NCBI GenBank assembly: GCA_949752735.1
Contig: OX457038.1
Span: 20,696,012 to 20,760,011 of the forward strand
Reading direction: 5' to 3'
DNA length: 64,000 bases
Source: Lumbricus terrestris
Lineage: Eukaryota; Annelida; Clitellata; Crassiclitellata; Lumbricidae
Shown: one piece after another, positions 41,201-63,839 of the stretch
How the letters are laid out: each line of letters starts with the position of its first letter
Position numbering within the stretch: the stretch's first letter is position 1
The notes under the pieces: generated by a model
What the model was told of the DNA's origin: nothing
Databases searched by the model: none
What the model saw: the letters and a program-made list of their open reading frames with translations, nothing else
Position numbers and translations under genes: made by a program

Positions 41201-42961
41201 CACGAGGATCAATCAGACAATCAAGAACTGTGAATTGCAGTGGACATTCAGCGCTGCGTTATCAGAAACAGCAATCTTAATGTTGCTCTTATATTATATG
41301 AGAACTCTGCTTTTCCAACCAGACTGCTATCTACCAGGTCAGCTTTTGGATTGTGATTGTGCCTCAGTGTAACGTAACAGTTCCATGGTGCACAGCAGTG
41401 CAATTCAAATCCCTTAGAGCTGTCGTAACTTTTCACATAGCTCTATTCGTCGCCTAACTTCGAGAGATGATGGCTTCATTGGCTTGTTACTGTTTAGTGA
41501 CATTGCCATAACAGAGATGATTAGTGTCGCCCTCCTCCTTTATCCAGACTTGAGACTGGCACTTCCAAAGTGGCGGAGTTCTTTGGAGAGACACTGATGA
41601 CAGACGATGGCCAGGGACAGTATTTATAGCCTACGTTCGTATTGCATAGGCCTAAAAGCAAATCCCATGAATGGAAATTGAGTTTTCTTTCTTCTTTGCT
41701 CTCTTCCGCCAGTCACATGACTGCGACGATGAGGCTCCTACATGACTTCCCCCAGACTTCTCGGCTTCTGATGAGACCGCGTGACTAATCGTCCTATGAC
41801 CAATGGTCTGTATAGCCTACCATGAAAATGACGATTCGTTGAATATAAGTTTTCTCTCTGTATTTCATGCTCTCTGTAATATCAACATAAGACCGATAAC
41901 GTTCGCTTCAGAAGTAAGATTATAATGTATAGCCTATTAAGGGCTGTGATAATAACTATTTAGGGTGTGATGCAATTATATTGAAGCTTAAAACATCATT
42001 CTAATCATTTTTCGTTTTATGATTCCCTTTACATTATCATAGTGCAAATTTATGTGCACATAGAAGCTGTTTGGCCCCATAAAGTGAACGAAAAGAGCAA
42101 TTGAGAGCACCCACCAAAACACCAGTAAAATTGCTATGTATCAGTATAGAGTCTAATTTATGCGCTGTTTTACATAATTATGATGCCGAGTTTCTAGATA
42201 ATATTATTTGGAATGGCCAAAACCAAAATGCGTTGGAGATGCCAGTGGCACGTTCCTGCAGTGTACTATGTCCATTGTCGATGCAGCGGCTTTAGTGAAC
42301 CGCTGTCTTGCATTGCTATGTTACTGTAACCATGTGTTTAAATCATGATGCTAATTGTGATTTGCAGTTGTGATGAAAGATACATGTCTAAATGAGCGAT
42401 AAATTCGTCTTCACAGGGAAATAGTCCATAGACAGAGAAGGTTTAATGGAAGAACAGTTTTTATACTACATGTGGCACAGTGATCAGCCTAAGCGTTTTG
42501 CTCGTTTTGTTTAGTTGAACATACTCGAGAGACTTGCAGAGAAGACTGAATGGCAAATCTTCAGGAGGCGACGCCCTTGAGAAAATCTTACTACACCATG
42601 TACGTATTCATTCATATTATTATAGCCTACTCATCGTCCCTATCAGCTCAACACATTGTCGTATTGCGAGATTTATTAACAAGATGATGATGATCATTGA
42701 CGCAAACTTATTTCAATGTTTAGGACCTATAGACTTTAGAGGCAAATGCTTGCTGTCAATCTTTCCTATCCATTCCCATTTATATCTCAGGTCGAGACAC
42801 AACTGCTGGAAATATTGTGGTGGTTGAACCACACGACAAGCTGTCTTTATACAGATCCATGGCCTAGATGTTTGAATTTAATCTGGATAGTTGGCCATCA
42901 GTATATACCATGCTGTGTTAGATTGTATCAAATGAAGCAAGATGATAATAAAACACAAATA
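41201..42961. other. Region without a recognised gene
   Basis: No ORF with a recognisable domain and no clear repeat boundary by eye. TAGGCCTA-type words occur near 41645. Confidence 0.5.
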
Positions 42962-44365
42962 CAGGGTGGCTCAAAAAAAAACGTACCACCGGGGAAAATG
43001 CGATATCTTCGCAGCCGATTGGGGTTTTTCTGCGAAAATTTCACAATTTGAAGGGGAATGAATATACAACAATCCCTGAAAGTTTCATTTGAAACTTTTC
43101 ATGTTTGCAAAAGTTACAGCTGTTCAAACTTAAAATTTCGTTTTTTTCAATTATCCGGAGAATAATGCTCCAATACAAGTGATTTCATTAGGATGTTTGG
43201 CAAATTACAACACACACACATTGATGATGATGTCATACGACCTCACTATGAGCTGTAAAGAAGCTGTTTATGAAGCAATCTGCTGGTATTTGGTGATATT
43301 TTATAGATTAAGGTCTCAATTGGTGAACCCAAACAATGAACGTCATGGGCAAAGTTTCTGCAAAAGATAAAATGGGAACTCGGACTTTGCATGAACAGAG
43401 ACTGAGACATCGCGTGATCATAGCAAAATACCCAGTGAAAAGTGGAGCCTGAGCACATTGAAGACTATCTGCAAACGGGTTTATGTAACGAAGATCAGAT
43501 GTCGGAAGAGAGGCAGGAAGTGGTCGCTTGATCTGACGGAAAAAGCGCGATTTTCACGAAATTCGCTTGGTAATCGAAAGGTCAAGTTTGCAAAGCAAAT
43601 CGTGGTTTCGGCATCAGATATGCCGGCGTGTGTTGCGGCTGCAAGAAAAGACTGCAATTAATCCCATTCAGTAGGTTAGATGTCAAACTCATCATTGAAC
43701 TCGCTTACCCAGACTCATTGAAGACCAGGTATGCTCTAACATCTGGTTTTATTATGCAGCAGGACAGTGCGCCTGCTTGCTCGCACGGCAAGGTTGATTA
43801 TGATGGCGCTACCTTATTGACATCAACTGAAGTAAATGCATTGGCAAAGATGATTTACAAACTCGCCAGACCTTAACCCTCTTGTTTATCACGTCTGGGG
43901 AGCTATGCTGGAACGCTGCAAGACATTTAATCCCAAGTTGGAGAACATTGGCCAGCTGAAGCAAGTCTTGCTGCTAATGTGGGGTCAGTTGCCGCAGGAC
44001 CCGACCAACAAGGCCATACTAAGCTTCACAAAAAGAATTTGAGCTTGTGTTAAGGCAGAGAGTGGACACTCTCATTATACCTTACAATAAACTGCAAAAC
44101 CGAATGCTGAGGTCGTAGGGAAAAGTGATATCATATGACATGGAAATCTACAAGTGACGTAAATTTTCCGCGGATATTTGAAAAAACGAAATTTTAAGTT
44201 TGAACAGCTGTAACTTTTGCAAACATGAAAAGTTTCAAATGAAACTTTCAGGGATTGTTGGAAATTCATTCTCCTACAAATTGGGATATTTTCGCAGAAA
44301 AAGTTCAATCGGCGGCGAAGATATCGCATTTTCCCCGGTGGTACGTTTTTTTTTGAGCCACCCTG
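42962..44365 (+). mobile_element. Dead mariner-family transposon with TA duplication
   Basis: The ends are CAGGGTGGCTCAAAAAAA and its inverted partner, and the inverted similarity extends beyond 150 bp (GTACCACCGGGGAAAATGCG). A TA dinucleotide flanks each side (42960-42961 and 44366-44367). Length 1404 bp. Confidence 0.9.
43330..44045 (+). pseudogene. Mariner-type transposase, frameshifted
   Basis: Pieces of an IS630/Tc1/mariner transposase appear in different frames. One is QQDSAPACSHGKV (about 43755), which carries the Asp of the second catalytic motif. Another is SPDLNPLVYHVWGAMLERC (about 43868-43925). The frame change between them and the lost start mean there is no functional protein. 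Confidence 0.8.
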
Positions 44366-44399
44366 TATAATCGTTTAAGTAATACGGCAAAATTCTTTC

Positions 44400-44870
44400 A
44401 ATAAATAATCCTTTTCTTCTTCTTCAGGTTTTCTCCCATTAGTTCGAATGCAAAATTTCGCCACTCCATAGCCTACTCCGTTGTGCCTTCTCCTTTAGTT
44501 TTTGGCAGCCGTCCTCCATCATCCATCCAGTCCAGCATCATCTGTCTCGGTCTTACTCTTGTTTTTTTTCCCTCCATTTTCCCTCGATCACTATTCCTAG
44601 CAAAGAATCTCCTCTTAGTGTGTGTCCACTCCATGTTCTTTGCCTTTCTTTCATCGTTCACATCAGTGTTCGTTCTCCAATTCTTCCCAGCACTTCTTCG
44701 TTTGTTTTACGCTCTGTCCGGCTGATCTTTTCCATTCTTCTCCAGTCCACATTTCAAATCCTCCAGTCTTTTTATATCCTTCTTTTTATATCCTTCTTTT
44801 TATAACCTCTTTCTTCATGGTCCATTTTCTGAACCATACAGCACCACACTCCATACCAGTGTCTTTAACA
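44400..44870 (-). pseudogene. RTE-like LINE C-terminal fragment
   Basis: The minus strand shows WTHTKRRFFARNSDRGKMEG followed by a basic RPRQMMLDWMDD segment, a decayed form of the GRPR.RW..I LINE ending. A TTTTTATATCC-type short duplication lies near 44770-44800. Confidence 0.55.
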
Positions 44871-45315
44871 AGGCATATAAAAATTAATCGGAGTGATAAT
44901 AAAGTAAGCTAAAGAATGTTACAAGCATTGAAAATGAAAACTACGATAAAGTAACGAATGTCACATGTATTTAAAAAGGAAAAATTATGATAATCTAATT
45001 TTCAGGTGCATTGAAAACTGAAAAATTCGTTCAGGGTCGATCGTTAATATCAGATACAATAATTTTATTCAGACCAAGATGTTGTGTGCTATTCTATACG
45101 CAAATAATCTAAAACATCCTGCGGTCTACACTGGCCTATAGAGTGTCAATGTACAATTATACATAGGCTATACATACACTTGTCACTTAGTAACAGCAAT
45201 TAATGAACTAATTAGCCTACTTATTAATTAATGGCAACTTATGTACGTAATATGTCTAATAATATGTGTGTATATGTATACGCATACAGGCCCTAGGCCT
45301 TTGTATATAATAAAT

Positions 45316-45317
45316 CT

Positions 45318-45390
<73 letters not shown>
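45316..45390. repeat. (AT)n microsatellite
   Basis: Long alternating AT with two single-base slips. Confidence 0.9.
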
Positions 45391-45391
<1 letters not shown>

Positions 45392-45905
45392 AGCTTACAT
45401 AATTATATATGCGCAATTTGATCAGTTGCTTGCAATTGTTAGTCGATCGGAGAATGTGAACTGATGCTATTTCTTTTCCAACCGCCAATCAGTCGACGTC
45501 ATAAAATTATATGTTCATCGTCGACGTCATGCATCTCATTCATTCATGCGCTTTCTTTAACATCATCTGTAGATCATGAGGCTACAGTGCGGCGCTGCTC
45601 TAAGTATACCTACTCACGCACACACAGTGGCGCACACACAACATCTCTCTCTCCCCCTCCCTCCCTCTCTGTATGTCTGTCTGTCTGTCTGTCTGTCTCT
45701 CTCAGACTGCGGTCTCATTTACTTATTTTTTACTTTTTTTACTCTCCGTCTCTCTGACTTTCTCCATTCTATCATTCACTTCCTGTGTACGCTTTAATTT
45801 TCCGACCCTAATGACAATTGTCCGTGTCGTTCCAATTCATATCTATCGCCGTAGTGTCCGTCCGATCCCGATCCGGGTTCTCGCCCTTTGACTCGCCGGC
45901 CTTCC

Positions 45906-46548
45906 CGCTCGTTCGACCGTCCGTCCGCCCATCCGTCCGTCCGTCCACCCATCCGTCCGTTCGCCCGTCCGTCCGTCCATCCGTCCTTCCGTCCATCCGT
46001 CCGTCCGTCCGTCAGCCCATTAGTCCGTCCGGCCGTCCGTCCATTCGTCCTTCCGTCCATCCGCCCGTAAGCCCATTAGTCCGTCCGTCCGCCCATCCGT
46101 CCGTCCGTCCGTCCTTCCGTCCATCCGTCCGTCCGTTCGTCCGTCCGTCAGCCCATTAGTCCGTCCGTCCATTCGTCCTTCCGTCCATCCGTCCGTCCGT
46201 CCGTCAGCCCATTAGTCCGTCCGTCCTTCCGTCGATCCCTCCGTCCATCCGTCCGTCCGTCAGCCCATTAGTCCGTCCGTCCGCCCATCCATCCGTCCGT
46301 CCGTCCATCCGTCCGTTCGTCCGTCCGTCCGTCCGTCCATCCGTCCGTTCGTCCGTCCGTCCATCCGTCCGTTCGTCCGTCCGCCCATCAATCCGTCCGT
46401 CCGTCCATCCGTCCGTCCATCCGTCCGTCCGTCCGTCCGTCCGTCCGTCCATCCATCCTTCCGTCCATCCGTCCGTCCGTCCATCCGTCCGTTCGTCCAT
46501 TCGTCCTTCCGTCCATCTGTCCGTCCGTCCATCCGTCTGTCTGTCGTG
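45906..46548. repeat. Degenerate (CCGT)n array with higher-order units
   Basis: CCGTCCGT units are mixed with CCATCCGT and TTCGTCC. A longer period is marked by CAGCCCATTAGTCCGTCCG, which recurs at about 46013, 46150, 46205 and 46261 (a variant at 46070 has TAAGCCC). The translated repeats (RPSVRPSVRP, DGRTDGRT) are composition effects. Confidence 0.92.
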
Positions 46549-46559
46549 GTCCTTAGCTG

Positions 46560-49550
46560 AAGTTACCCGACTGACTCTCCTCCCGTACCGCATGGGGCAC
46601 CGTAACGGGGGCGCGAACGGCCATCCTAGTTGTCCGGGGCCAGAGGCTCCCTCATACGCATAAGATATTCGCTTCTTCGGTGGGCGGCTGGCGCCAGGCC
46701 CAACGAACGGACGAATGGACGGACGGACGAACGGACGGGCGGATGTGCTGTGTATACGACGAATTCAATAAACTTCATCACATCCAGACGACCATGCACG
46801 ATGCAACCGCTGCAGCAGTATGCGACGACGACGACGACGACGACTATGAGGAGGATGAGGATGAGGATGAGGAGGATGAGGAGGAAGATGAAGATGAGGA
46901 GGGGACGGTCCAACGGCGGCTGCTGCTTGGTCTGTCCATCCTAGTGACCGGCACCGATGCTGCTGCATCTCAGGCGCATCGCGCGTAGTCCCACACCGCC
47001 ACCGCCACGCCACCGCCACCGCCGCCTTCAGCGTTTATGCGATGACATCAATACACCAGCTGCAGCGACGGACATGCGTACATTGCACGCGGACACTGCG
47101 CATGTCTGTATGCGGCCAACGACGACGACGACAGCGACGTCGTAATTAAAGGCTGCTGTGGTGGTGGTGGCTGGAGCCTGCTTCATCTAGAAATAGGATG
47201 AAAGTATGAGACATGGATGGCACCGCACGGCTGCAAAGACGTCCGCTATAATGCAATGCTGCCGCTGCCTCTGCCAGTGCTGGCTTCATGCTTCTCTTGC
47301 ACTGCAGTTATTATAATGACCGGTGTAGCGCGGGTAGAGGAAGCACAGCGGTGACTAAGTCGGTCAACGAGGTGCGCCACTACCATTGACTGCCGCCGCT
47401 GCCACCGACGCCGGATGTGATGGGTGGCCATTTTGAAGATTCTCTGCGGAAAGTGGTCAGTGTGCAAGACATACGAGTCTCGTCGTTTTCTACCGCATGG
47501 TTAGTCAGGTTAGAGCGCAAGAGCAATTCTAGCGATCAGTAGAAGCAGATGTGATATTATGTGAGTCAGACTCTTGCGTCTGGTGATTAATAAGCGAGAT
47601 TGGTGGATGACTGGATACATGGCAGAGTATACTCGATGAATTGGATGCTCCATCTTCTTCTTCTTCTTTCCACTTAATTATGCATTAGACGCAGGTTGTT
47701 TATTTGCGGGTCGCTTCTCTCTCAGATTACGCCAACGAAACAACGAAACGCCATTTCATCCGCCGCTACAATGTGTCTTCTGCCTGTGTAGCTGCATTGT
47801 TTCCTGCAGCCTGGGTGACGTCATACGCAGCCGTGCACATCTGACCTTGGACTACCTTGTACCCTTGTGTAGTCGTACGAAGTCTTTGCAGGTCTGTTCA
47901 AACCTGTTCCGGAGTGATTGCTAGGAATTAAGTAAGCCTCTAATCATTTTGTTGTCAGTTAATTACTTGCGGTAGAGGTGGATTGCAAATTGCGCTCGAC
48001 AATTCTGCATCGGAAAACATCTAGGTACTTCACAAGCGCTGAAAGCAAAAACTTCTAGATATTTTTAAGCGCTGAAAAGTCGTTTGTCAGCGCAATGACT
48101 GTCGACATGTTATTCTTATTTGACAAGTCTCTTCGTTTGCATTGACTTCAAAAGGCGACGCGTTAACTATGCAATGCGTTAAAGTAAGAAGTCCAAGATC
48201 TGTCTAAATGTTGACCGTTGTTACACACAGTTGACATGGGACGTCACATATAGCTGATGAGCTGAATGATGGTCGTCTATTTTCCCATCAATGGTGGCTT
48301 TGGTCCTTTGACTATTGAGTCGATGCAGTATATGCACAATTTTACACATGTTTCCTTAGACTCACCGGATGTCTTAGCGACCACAAACAAAGAAGAACTG
48401 TTTGGCGGACATGTAGCGATTGATTTGCTTCCATGGATCTAGGTTGGCACTCACAGTTTAAGCATGTTGAAAATGAGTTGTGACTGCAACCGGATGGGAT
48501 CTAATGTAAGCAATTATCAGACAGCAAATCAAAATGGAATTCGCTGTAACTTAGAAATGAACACTGCAGCAGTCGACGAATGTTTTTCCATTGGAACAAG
48601 AAACGACGAGAGGCATGTACAGCTGCAGTCCTGCATGGTCACATGTAGTCAATCTGTTCTGCAGAATAATAGACAATAATAGACCGAGATTTTTCCATTG
48701 TTTTTACATCAACCACTGATGAAGTCCGCCCCCAAATAACAAGCACCAATAATTGTTGGCTTAATAATGCAGCATTCAATGAATGGTAGCCAGTTATACG
48801 GAGTTGCTCACAAGACTAGCGGAGTAACTGGAAATTGCGTGTCTCTTCTAACATAAACTAAGAATAGTCTACTGGGAAAAAACCAGTGGAACAGAAAGCA
48901 TGAGAAGACTTACATCCGACCAACAAATGAATTGCTGTTGATAAGTTAACTTTGAATCAGGGAAGATGATCGTCCGATACCGTCCACTATGTTTTTCAAC
49001 CGATCTCTACTAAGCCAGCATTAAAAAAATAGTTCGTCCGAGCCAATCAATCCGCCCGACAGTAAATCGTCTGATTATCTGTGTATTCCGTTCAGAGTAT
49101 GTTGAAGAAATTGGCTGCCACACCAATTATCAACATACTATAGCTGCATGTTTACAGTGCCTGGCACAGACTGGTAACTTGCGACACTCTAAAGAACAGG
49201 ATGCCATTAAAAAACTGCTTGACATCGATATGAAAGTTGCAACGATAGAAAACTAAATAATTATAAGTTTCAATTTGCATTGCGAATAAGATAAACACTT
49301 CTGCTTAGGGTCTATACGAGTGGACGCGGTTTTTCGTCGATAGTGGCATTGCTCAGAGCTGCAGCCACTCAAGCAATAGGAAGAAGAAGCGGTGCTGCTG
49401 CTGTAGTAGGGTAGACTCTAACGAAGGCTTTGGCAGCAGCAGCAGCAGCAGCAGCAAGGAGGCTGAGGTGTGTGAGCAATGATGCGGCTGATGGGATCGA
49501 AGGAATCGGAAGACGACGACGACTTTCGGGCGTGACGACGGATTGCGCTG
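46560..49550. other. Region without a firmly recognised gene
   Basis: Contains GAC-, GAG- and CCG-type short runs (46827-46905, 46995-47030, 47118-47140) and a CAG run at 49436-49455. It could include the 5' UTR of the Hv1 gene, but no splice-consistent exon was established. Confidence 0.45.
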
Positions 49551-49556
49551 GATTAC

Positions 49557-49705
49557 ATGGCTTCGCATCGTCCGATCGACTGCGTCCGTCGGAGGCCGAT
49601 GAGGCAAGAGTGCCACGACGACGACGACGACGACGACGCTGACGATGACGATGGCTTCATCCAAAGCATTCGCAGAACCGTCACAGTTCACCGCTCTGCG
49701 CAGCG
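49557..49705 (+). CDS. HVCN1: Candidate first coding exon of the Hv1 gene
   Basis: ATG at 49557 opens 49 codons (MASHRPIDCVRRRP, then a run of Asp, then DDDDGFIQSIRRTVTVHRSAQ). It ends at CAGCG|GTGCGT, leaving phase 2, which is the phase needed by the exon at 54275. An acidic stretch before S1 also exists in vertebrate Hv1. Against it: the Asp run is a GAC microsatellite, no homology was tested, and the intron would be 4.6 kb. Confidence 0.3.
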
Positions 49706-50879
49706 GTGCGTCCTCCGCTGCCTCAACCGCCGCATCGTCGCACACACTGACGAAGCGACGCCAGACGCTGCCTGCCTATAACGACAACTGTGAACGGTAG
49801 CTAAATTTTATCTGTTCAGCTTAAAACACTTCCTCCTACAGAGTGGTAGTGTTTCGCTTACGCAATAGTATAGTCCTACGCTGGTTACTGATTATATTCC
49901 TCTGAAGAGTAATAAGTAAACTAAAAGCAACGAGACTAAACTCTTCTGACTGAACTGCTCGCGTATATGATAATAGGCTATAATAATAATTATGCTCTAA
50001 CTATTCTATTAATGAAACTAATATGCCGTTCCAAAGATTCCGATTCTGAACACGAACATGGGTGCCAATAATTGTACAGCAGAGACTTTTGACCACTAGA
50101 GACTGAAGTTCAAGGATCAACTGTTAATTTGGAGGTTAGGGTCCAAACTCCAAACTCCTTGAAAGCATGAACGAGCATTAATGTGGGTTTAAAAGTGGCT
50201 GAGGAAACCAGAATGCTATTTGGGAGGATGGCTAAGCTGTGAAACAAGAAAAGAAGCAAGAGAAAATATTTAATGAGAAAAGAGGTACAATTGTTGAGGA
50301 CGAAACAAAAGACGAGCATTAGTAGATAATGAACAAATAAATTAAAGCGGTAGAAGGTTAAAATATCCGGCATGAAGAATAAGACGAGTAACAGAGTTAA
50401 ATGTAATCATGGAAAGAGGAATGCATGAGAAACGTAGAATGAGAACGAGACAGACGCAAGGAAAGAGTCGAGAGAGAAGGTGTGCAGAATTTGAGAAGAA
50501 TGTAGATTAAAATAAGAGAATAATAAATTTAGGATTAAGATAATTGAATTTTAAAGAAAAAAACTGTAAGAGAAGAAGATGAACGTCAACAAAAAGAAGA
50601 GCATATGCATGGGTGGATGCATGGGTGTGGGGTAAGAGGATAAAAAGAAATATATTGAAGAAGAAGGATGAGGAGAAAGGAAGAAGAAGGAAAAAGACGA
50701 GGAGTTGAAGAAAGGCAAGGAAAGAGGAGACGTGGAAGAGAAAGAAATAATTAGAACACAGAGTTTATAAGTAGTTCAGTGAGTGGATACAAATAGGCGT
50801 ACATACAGGGTGGGCCAAAAACCTAGTTTTTGCCAATATCTTGACCAAAGTAGAAATTTCGAAATGACATTTTACAGGC

Positions 50880-50883
<4 letters not shown>

Positions 50884-50942
<59 letters not shown>

Positions 50943-51392
50943 AGTTCTCTGCCCCTCGGCAGGTTCCAGCTTCCAATGACGCCATTCTTCTCTTCACTGT
51001 GCTTTCCTCTTCAGTGAGCTGTATCCTTCAGACATCATCCATCCCAGCGTCTTCCTCTCTTTCTTTTTCCCTCCAGTCTCCCTTCTATGGTTTCTCTCAG
51101 AAGGGAGTCTCCTCTTAGTATGTGTCCAATCCAGTTCTTTTGTCTTTCTCTTAAAGTTTTCATCAGTGATCTTTTTTCTCCTACTCTGTGCAGCACCTCT
51201 TCATTTGTCACCTTCTCCGTCCAGCTCACCTTTTCAATCCTTCTCCATATCCACATCTCGAAGGCTTCCAGTCTCTTGCTATCCTCTTTCCTGATGGTCC
51301 ATATCTCCGACCCGTACAGTACTACGCTCCACACCATTACTTTGACAAGTCTCTTTAGATCTTTGCTCAACCCTCCTCTCATCAACTCGCCT
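50884..51392 (-). mobile_element. 5'-truncated LINE with (GA)n 3' tail
   Basis: It is flanked by the 9-bp duplication CAGGCTTAT (50875-50883 and 51393-51401). On the minus strand it encodes the end of a LINE reverse transcriptase protein (VWSVVLYGSEIWTIRKED, then KVTNEEVLHRV and IGHILRGD). It finishes in a 59-bp (GA)n run. The host DNA starts at 50805 like a transposon end (CAGGGTGGGCCAAAAA). Confidence 0.75.
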
Positions 51393-51409
51393 CAGGCTTA
51401 TAGACAATT

Positions 51410-54270
51410 CATATTTGCACATCATGGCCAGATTTCATCAAAATATTTCAAACAGAACAAAAATTATATCACTTTTAGTGAGGCCACCCACCGTTTTTTG
51501 CAATCAGGTTCCACGATTTGGATTTGGCGTCATCAAATAGTCTATAACTCTTTCTCATGACTGCAATAAAGAAGAAGGCTGCGACATTTGATGGAGGGAA
51601 GGTGCATGTATACTTGGATGAATGGCCATATGCAATACTACGAGGCTATCCTTACCAACTCAATCTTCTGCGATCTGTGATTCAATAAACCTATTTAACT
51701 ATCAATGCAAGTGTGTACTGGTTAACATGATATCCTATTAATGGTTTGTTCATTAGTGTCTGCTTTTCATTTGGTTGTTTCGTCGCACGTAAAATTATGG
51801 ATCACACGCTTGTGAGAAGTTTCTTCAGAGACATTTGAATGTCATGCAAATGAAGGGGAATGTGAGGTCTAAGGGTAATATTTATGGATAATAGATTATA
51901 AGCGAACTTGTAGGACAGGGAGAACGCATTATAATAGTAAGAGATAATCAAAACAATATATGGCATAAAGAGAATAGATCAGAACACACAAATAAAGAGA
52001 CCAGCTAAAGGTGATAGATAAGGAAAGCACATTAGATATATAGGATAAAAAGAATAGATCACAACATACAATGAGAAAACAGTATGGTAAGAGATTTAAA
52101 GAGAACAGATAAGAAGATGGGAGATTAGAACAAAAGTTGGACGAAGATGACTTTCAAGCAAACAGAAATCACGAGCAATCGAGACGAGAGAATAAACGGA
52201 TATTGAATCAAGAAGCAATACTGAAAACATAATATGGGATAGAAATCACTTCAGTGGAAAGCAAATAGAATGGATGAGAACAATAGAACGTTCGATGACA
52301 GACAGAAAATAGACGATTACTGACGATGGAAGAAAGAGATGAGGACAGCATAAATCAGTGGAAAGAAAGAGCTGAACTGTGCTAGCAGTCATTTGAATGC
52401 CTTCCTTATAAAGACATGAATACATTGACAGCTGGTCATTATGACATCGTGGAATGTGATGGTTGCATAATTATATGGTTTTGAATCCAACTGGAATAGA
52501 TGATGAGTATTATCCTCTGTGACTGGATCATCGATTTCACCTCATTCATTACTCTCGGGTTTTTAGAGCAGCTGCTCTCCTTCAAACGAAATATAGATCT
52601 ACAATCGTTGTCGGTTGGTGTAAGAACCCGGCGTGAGAACATCTGTCTTGCTATTTATTTCATCTCGACGTTTGGACCTTAATAACCTTATAGATAATTA
52701 TGTAGATCTATGCTCTATAATTGATCCATACAATGTCTCGTTAATACATTGCGTACAAATCAATAGATTACAGTACTTTACACATTGGGTCCAGTGGAAG
52801 GAAGCAGCTTGTCAAATTGATGTGACCTTCCATTACCATTACACAGAGGTCGTGACGTAAGAGGCGAAGCCACCTACGTCATAAATTACAACCAAGGCCA
52901 CCTAGCGACGTCTTTCGTCCCGATTCCTCTTCTCCAATAGCTGTTCAGAAATCTTCGTATACATCCCGCGAGATGGCGTCGTGCGGTGGTCTGCCTCCGA
53001 CGCCCTCTGGTGATCGCTGCCTTAATTGACACCAGCCCCCCCTACCCCCGTTCAACCCCCCACCCGTTGTGTCTGGACTCTAGGTGCGCCGCATTCGACA
53101 ATACAGTCTATCTGGCCGCATTCGAATGTTCGTCGCGCGAGACTAGATTAACAGCTGCATCCTCCGGTGGACTGCGACTGACTGCGTCGCGTCAGACCGG
53201 GTTCTCTGTTCCGATCGATAGATGCATTCGAGTGAAGGAAGAGGAGCAGTAGAAGGGGGAGAGAGACAGACAGACAGAGAGGGAAGAGAGAGGGAGACAG
53301 ACAGACAGACATACAGAGAGGGTGAGGGAGAGAGAGAGAGCTGGGGAGAGGGAGAGAAGGGGCATTGGGTTGTGGAGTGGAGGCACCAAAGCATAGCTCC
53401 GATGCATTCCAAATGTCCCAATTGCATCGCCCGCTGCCGAGAGACAGTCTTCAGAAGGTGCGAACGCGTGGCAAGAGGTAACACTGCGGTGGCAATTCAC
53501 AAGTGTTCACGATTGATTGGCAACATCGCAGATGTCTGGCCTGGACTGGCCATCGACTATATATATATATATAATATACATATATTATAGTCGCTAGTGC
53601 GTGACGAAAGATGGCGCTATGATCATCCATGCAGAGTTGGAGAACGATGACGAGACTTGTGATTATAGTGTTACTACACTGAATTATGTTGGTATATTGC
53701 TTGCCTTCTTCTCATTGTTCTCAGTGTTCTCTTTGGCACTGCATTTTCTAGAGTCGGCATCATAATTTGAGATCATAACAGAACGAACCCGCATCTGGAA
53801 ATATGTTGCCCTCTATTATATTCATTTGCCAGTTAACTTTTATAAGGTGATCCATCCCATCATCTGTCTCTGCCTGATTTCAGTTTAAATCCAAAAAATA
53901 AAACACGCGTGTCAACCTCATACGCTTCGATAGAAGCCGCTCAATGTCTTGTTGGAAATTCCATTTTCCATCAAGCGATTTTATTTCATCGACTAAGCCA
54001 TAAACAGTCGAGCGCATAAATCATAATAAACAGAGTTGCCAATTGACATGAGCCACGCATAGGTTGCTCCTCTCGCCTCTTCTTTATTGCATCTCACTTT
54101 CCTCGCAGTTTTCTCAATTTCTCGTACTAATGTTTTTCGTTTTATTGTTGTCTTATCGTTTTTCATTTTACATCCATCTTTTCCCGGCCACGAGGCTGCG
54201 GCCAGAATGTGGATTCGGTTATAGCTAAAAAAATCTGCTCGTTATATTTTTGTGTTCAATAACGTGAATT
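51410..54270. other. Region without a recognised gene
   Basis: AT-rich sequence with only small ORFs. A GA/GACA tract lies at 53257-53350 and a short (TA)n at 53562-53575. If the candidate exon at 49557 is right, this is Hv1 intron 1. Confidence 0.5.
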
Positions 54271-54274
54271 GTAG

Positions 54275-63839
<9,565 letters not shown>

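Noticed and set aside
46204..46593. Long Asp-Gly-Arg-Thr repeat ORFs
   Set aside because: Frame readings of the (CCGT)n array; the same array is open in several frames.
52974..53030. Short ORF starting ATGGCGTCGTGC as an Hv1 first exon
   Set aside because: It stops after 18 codons and has no donor in the needed phase before the stop.
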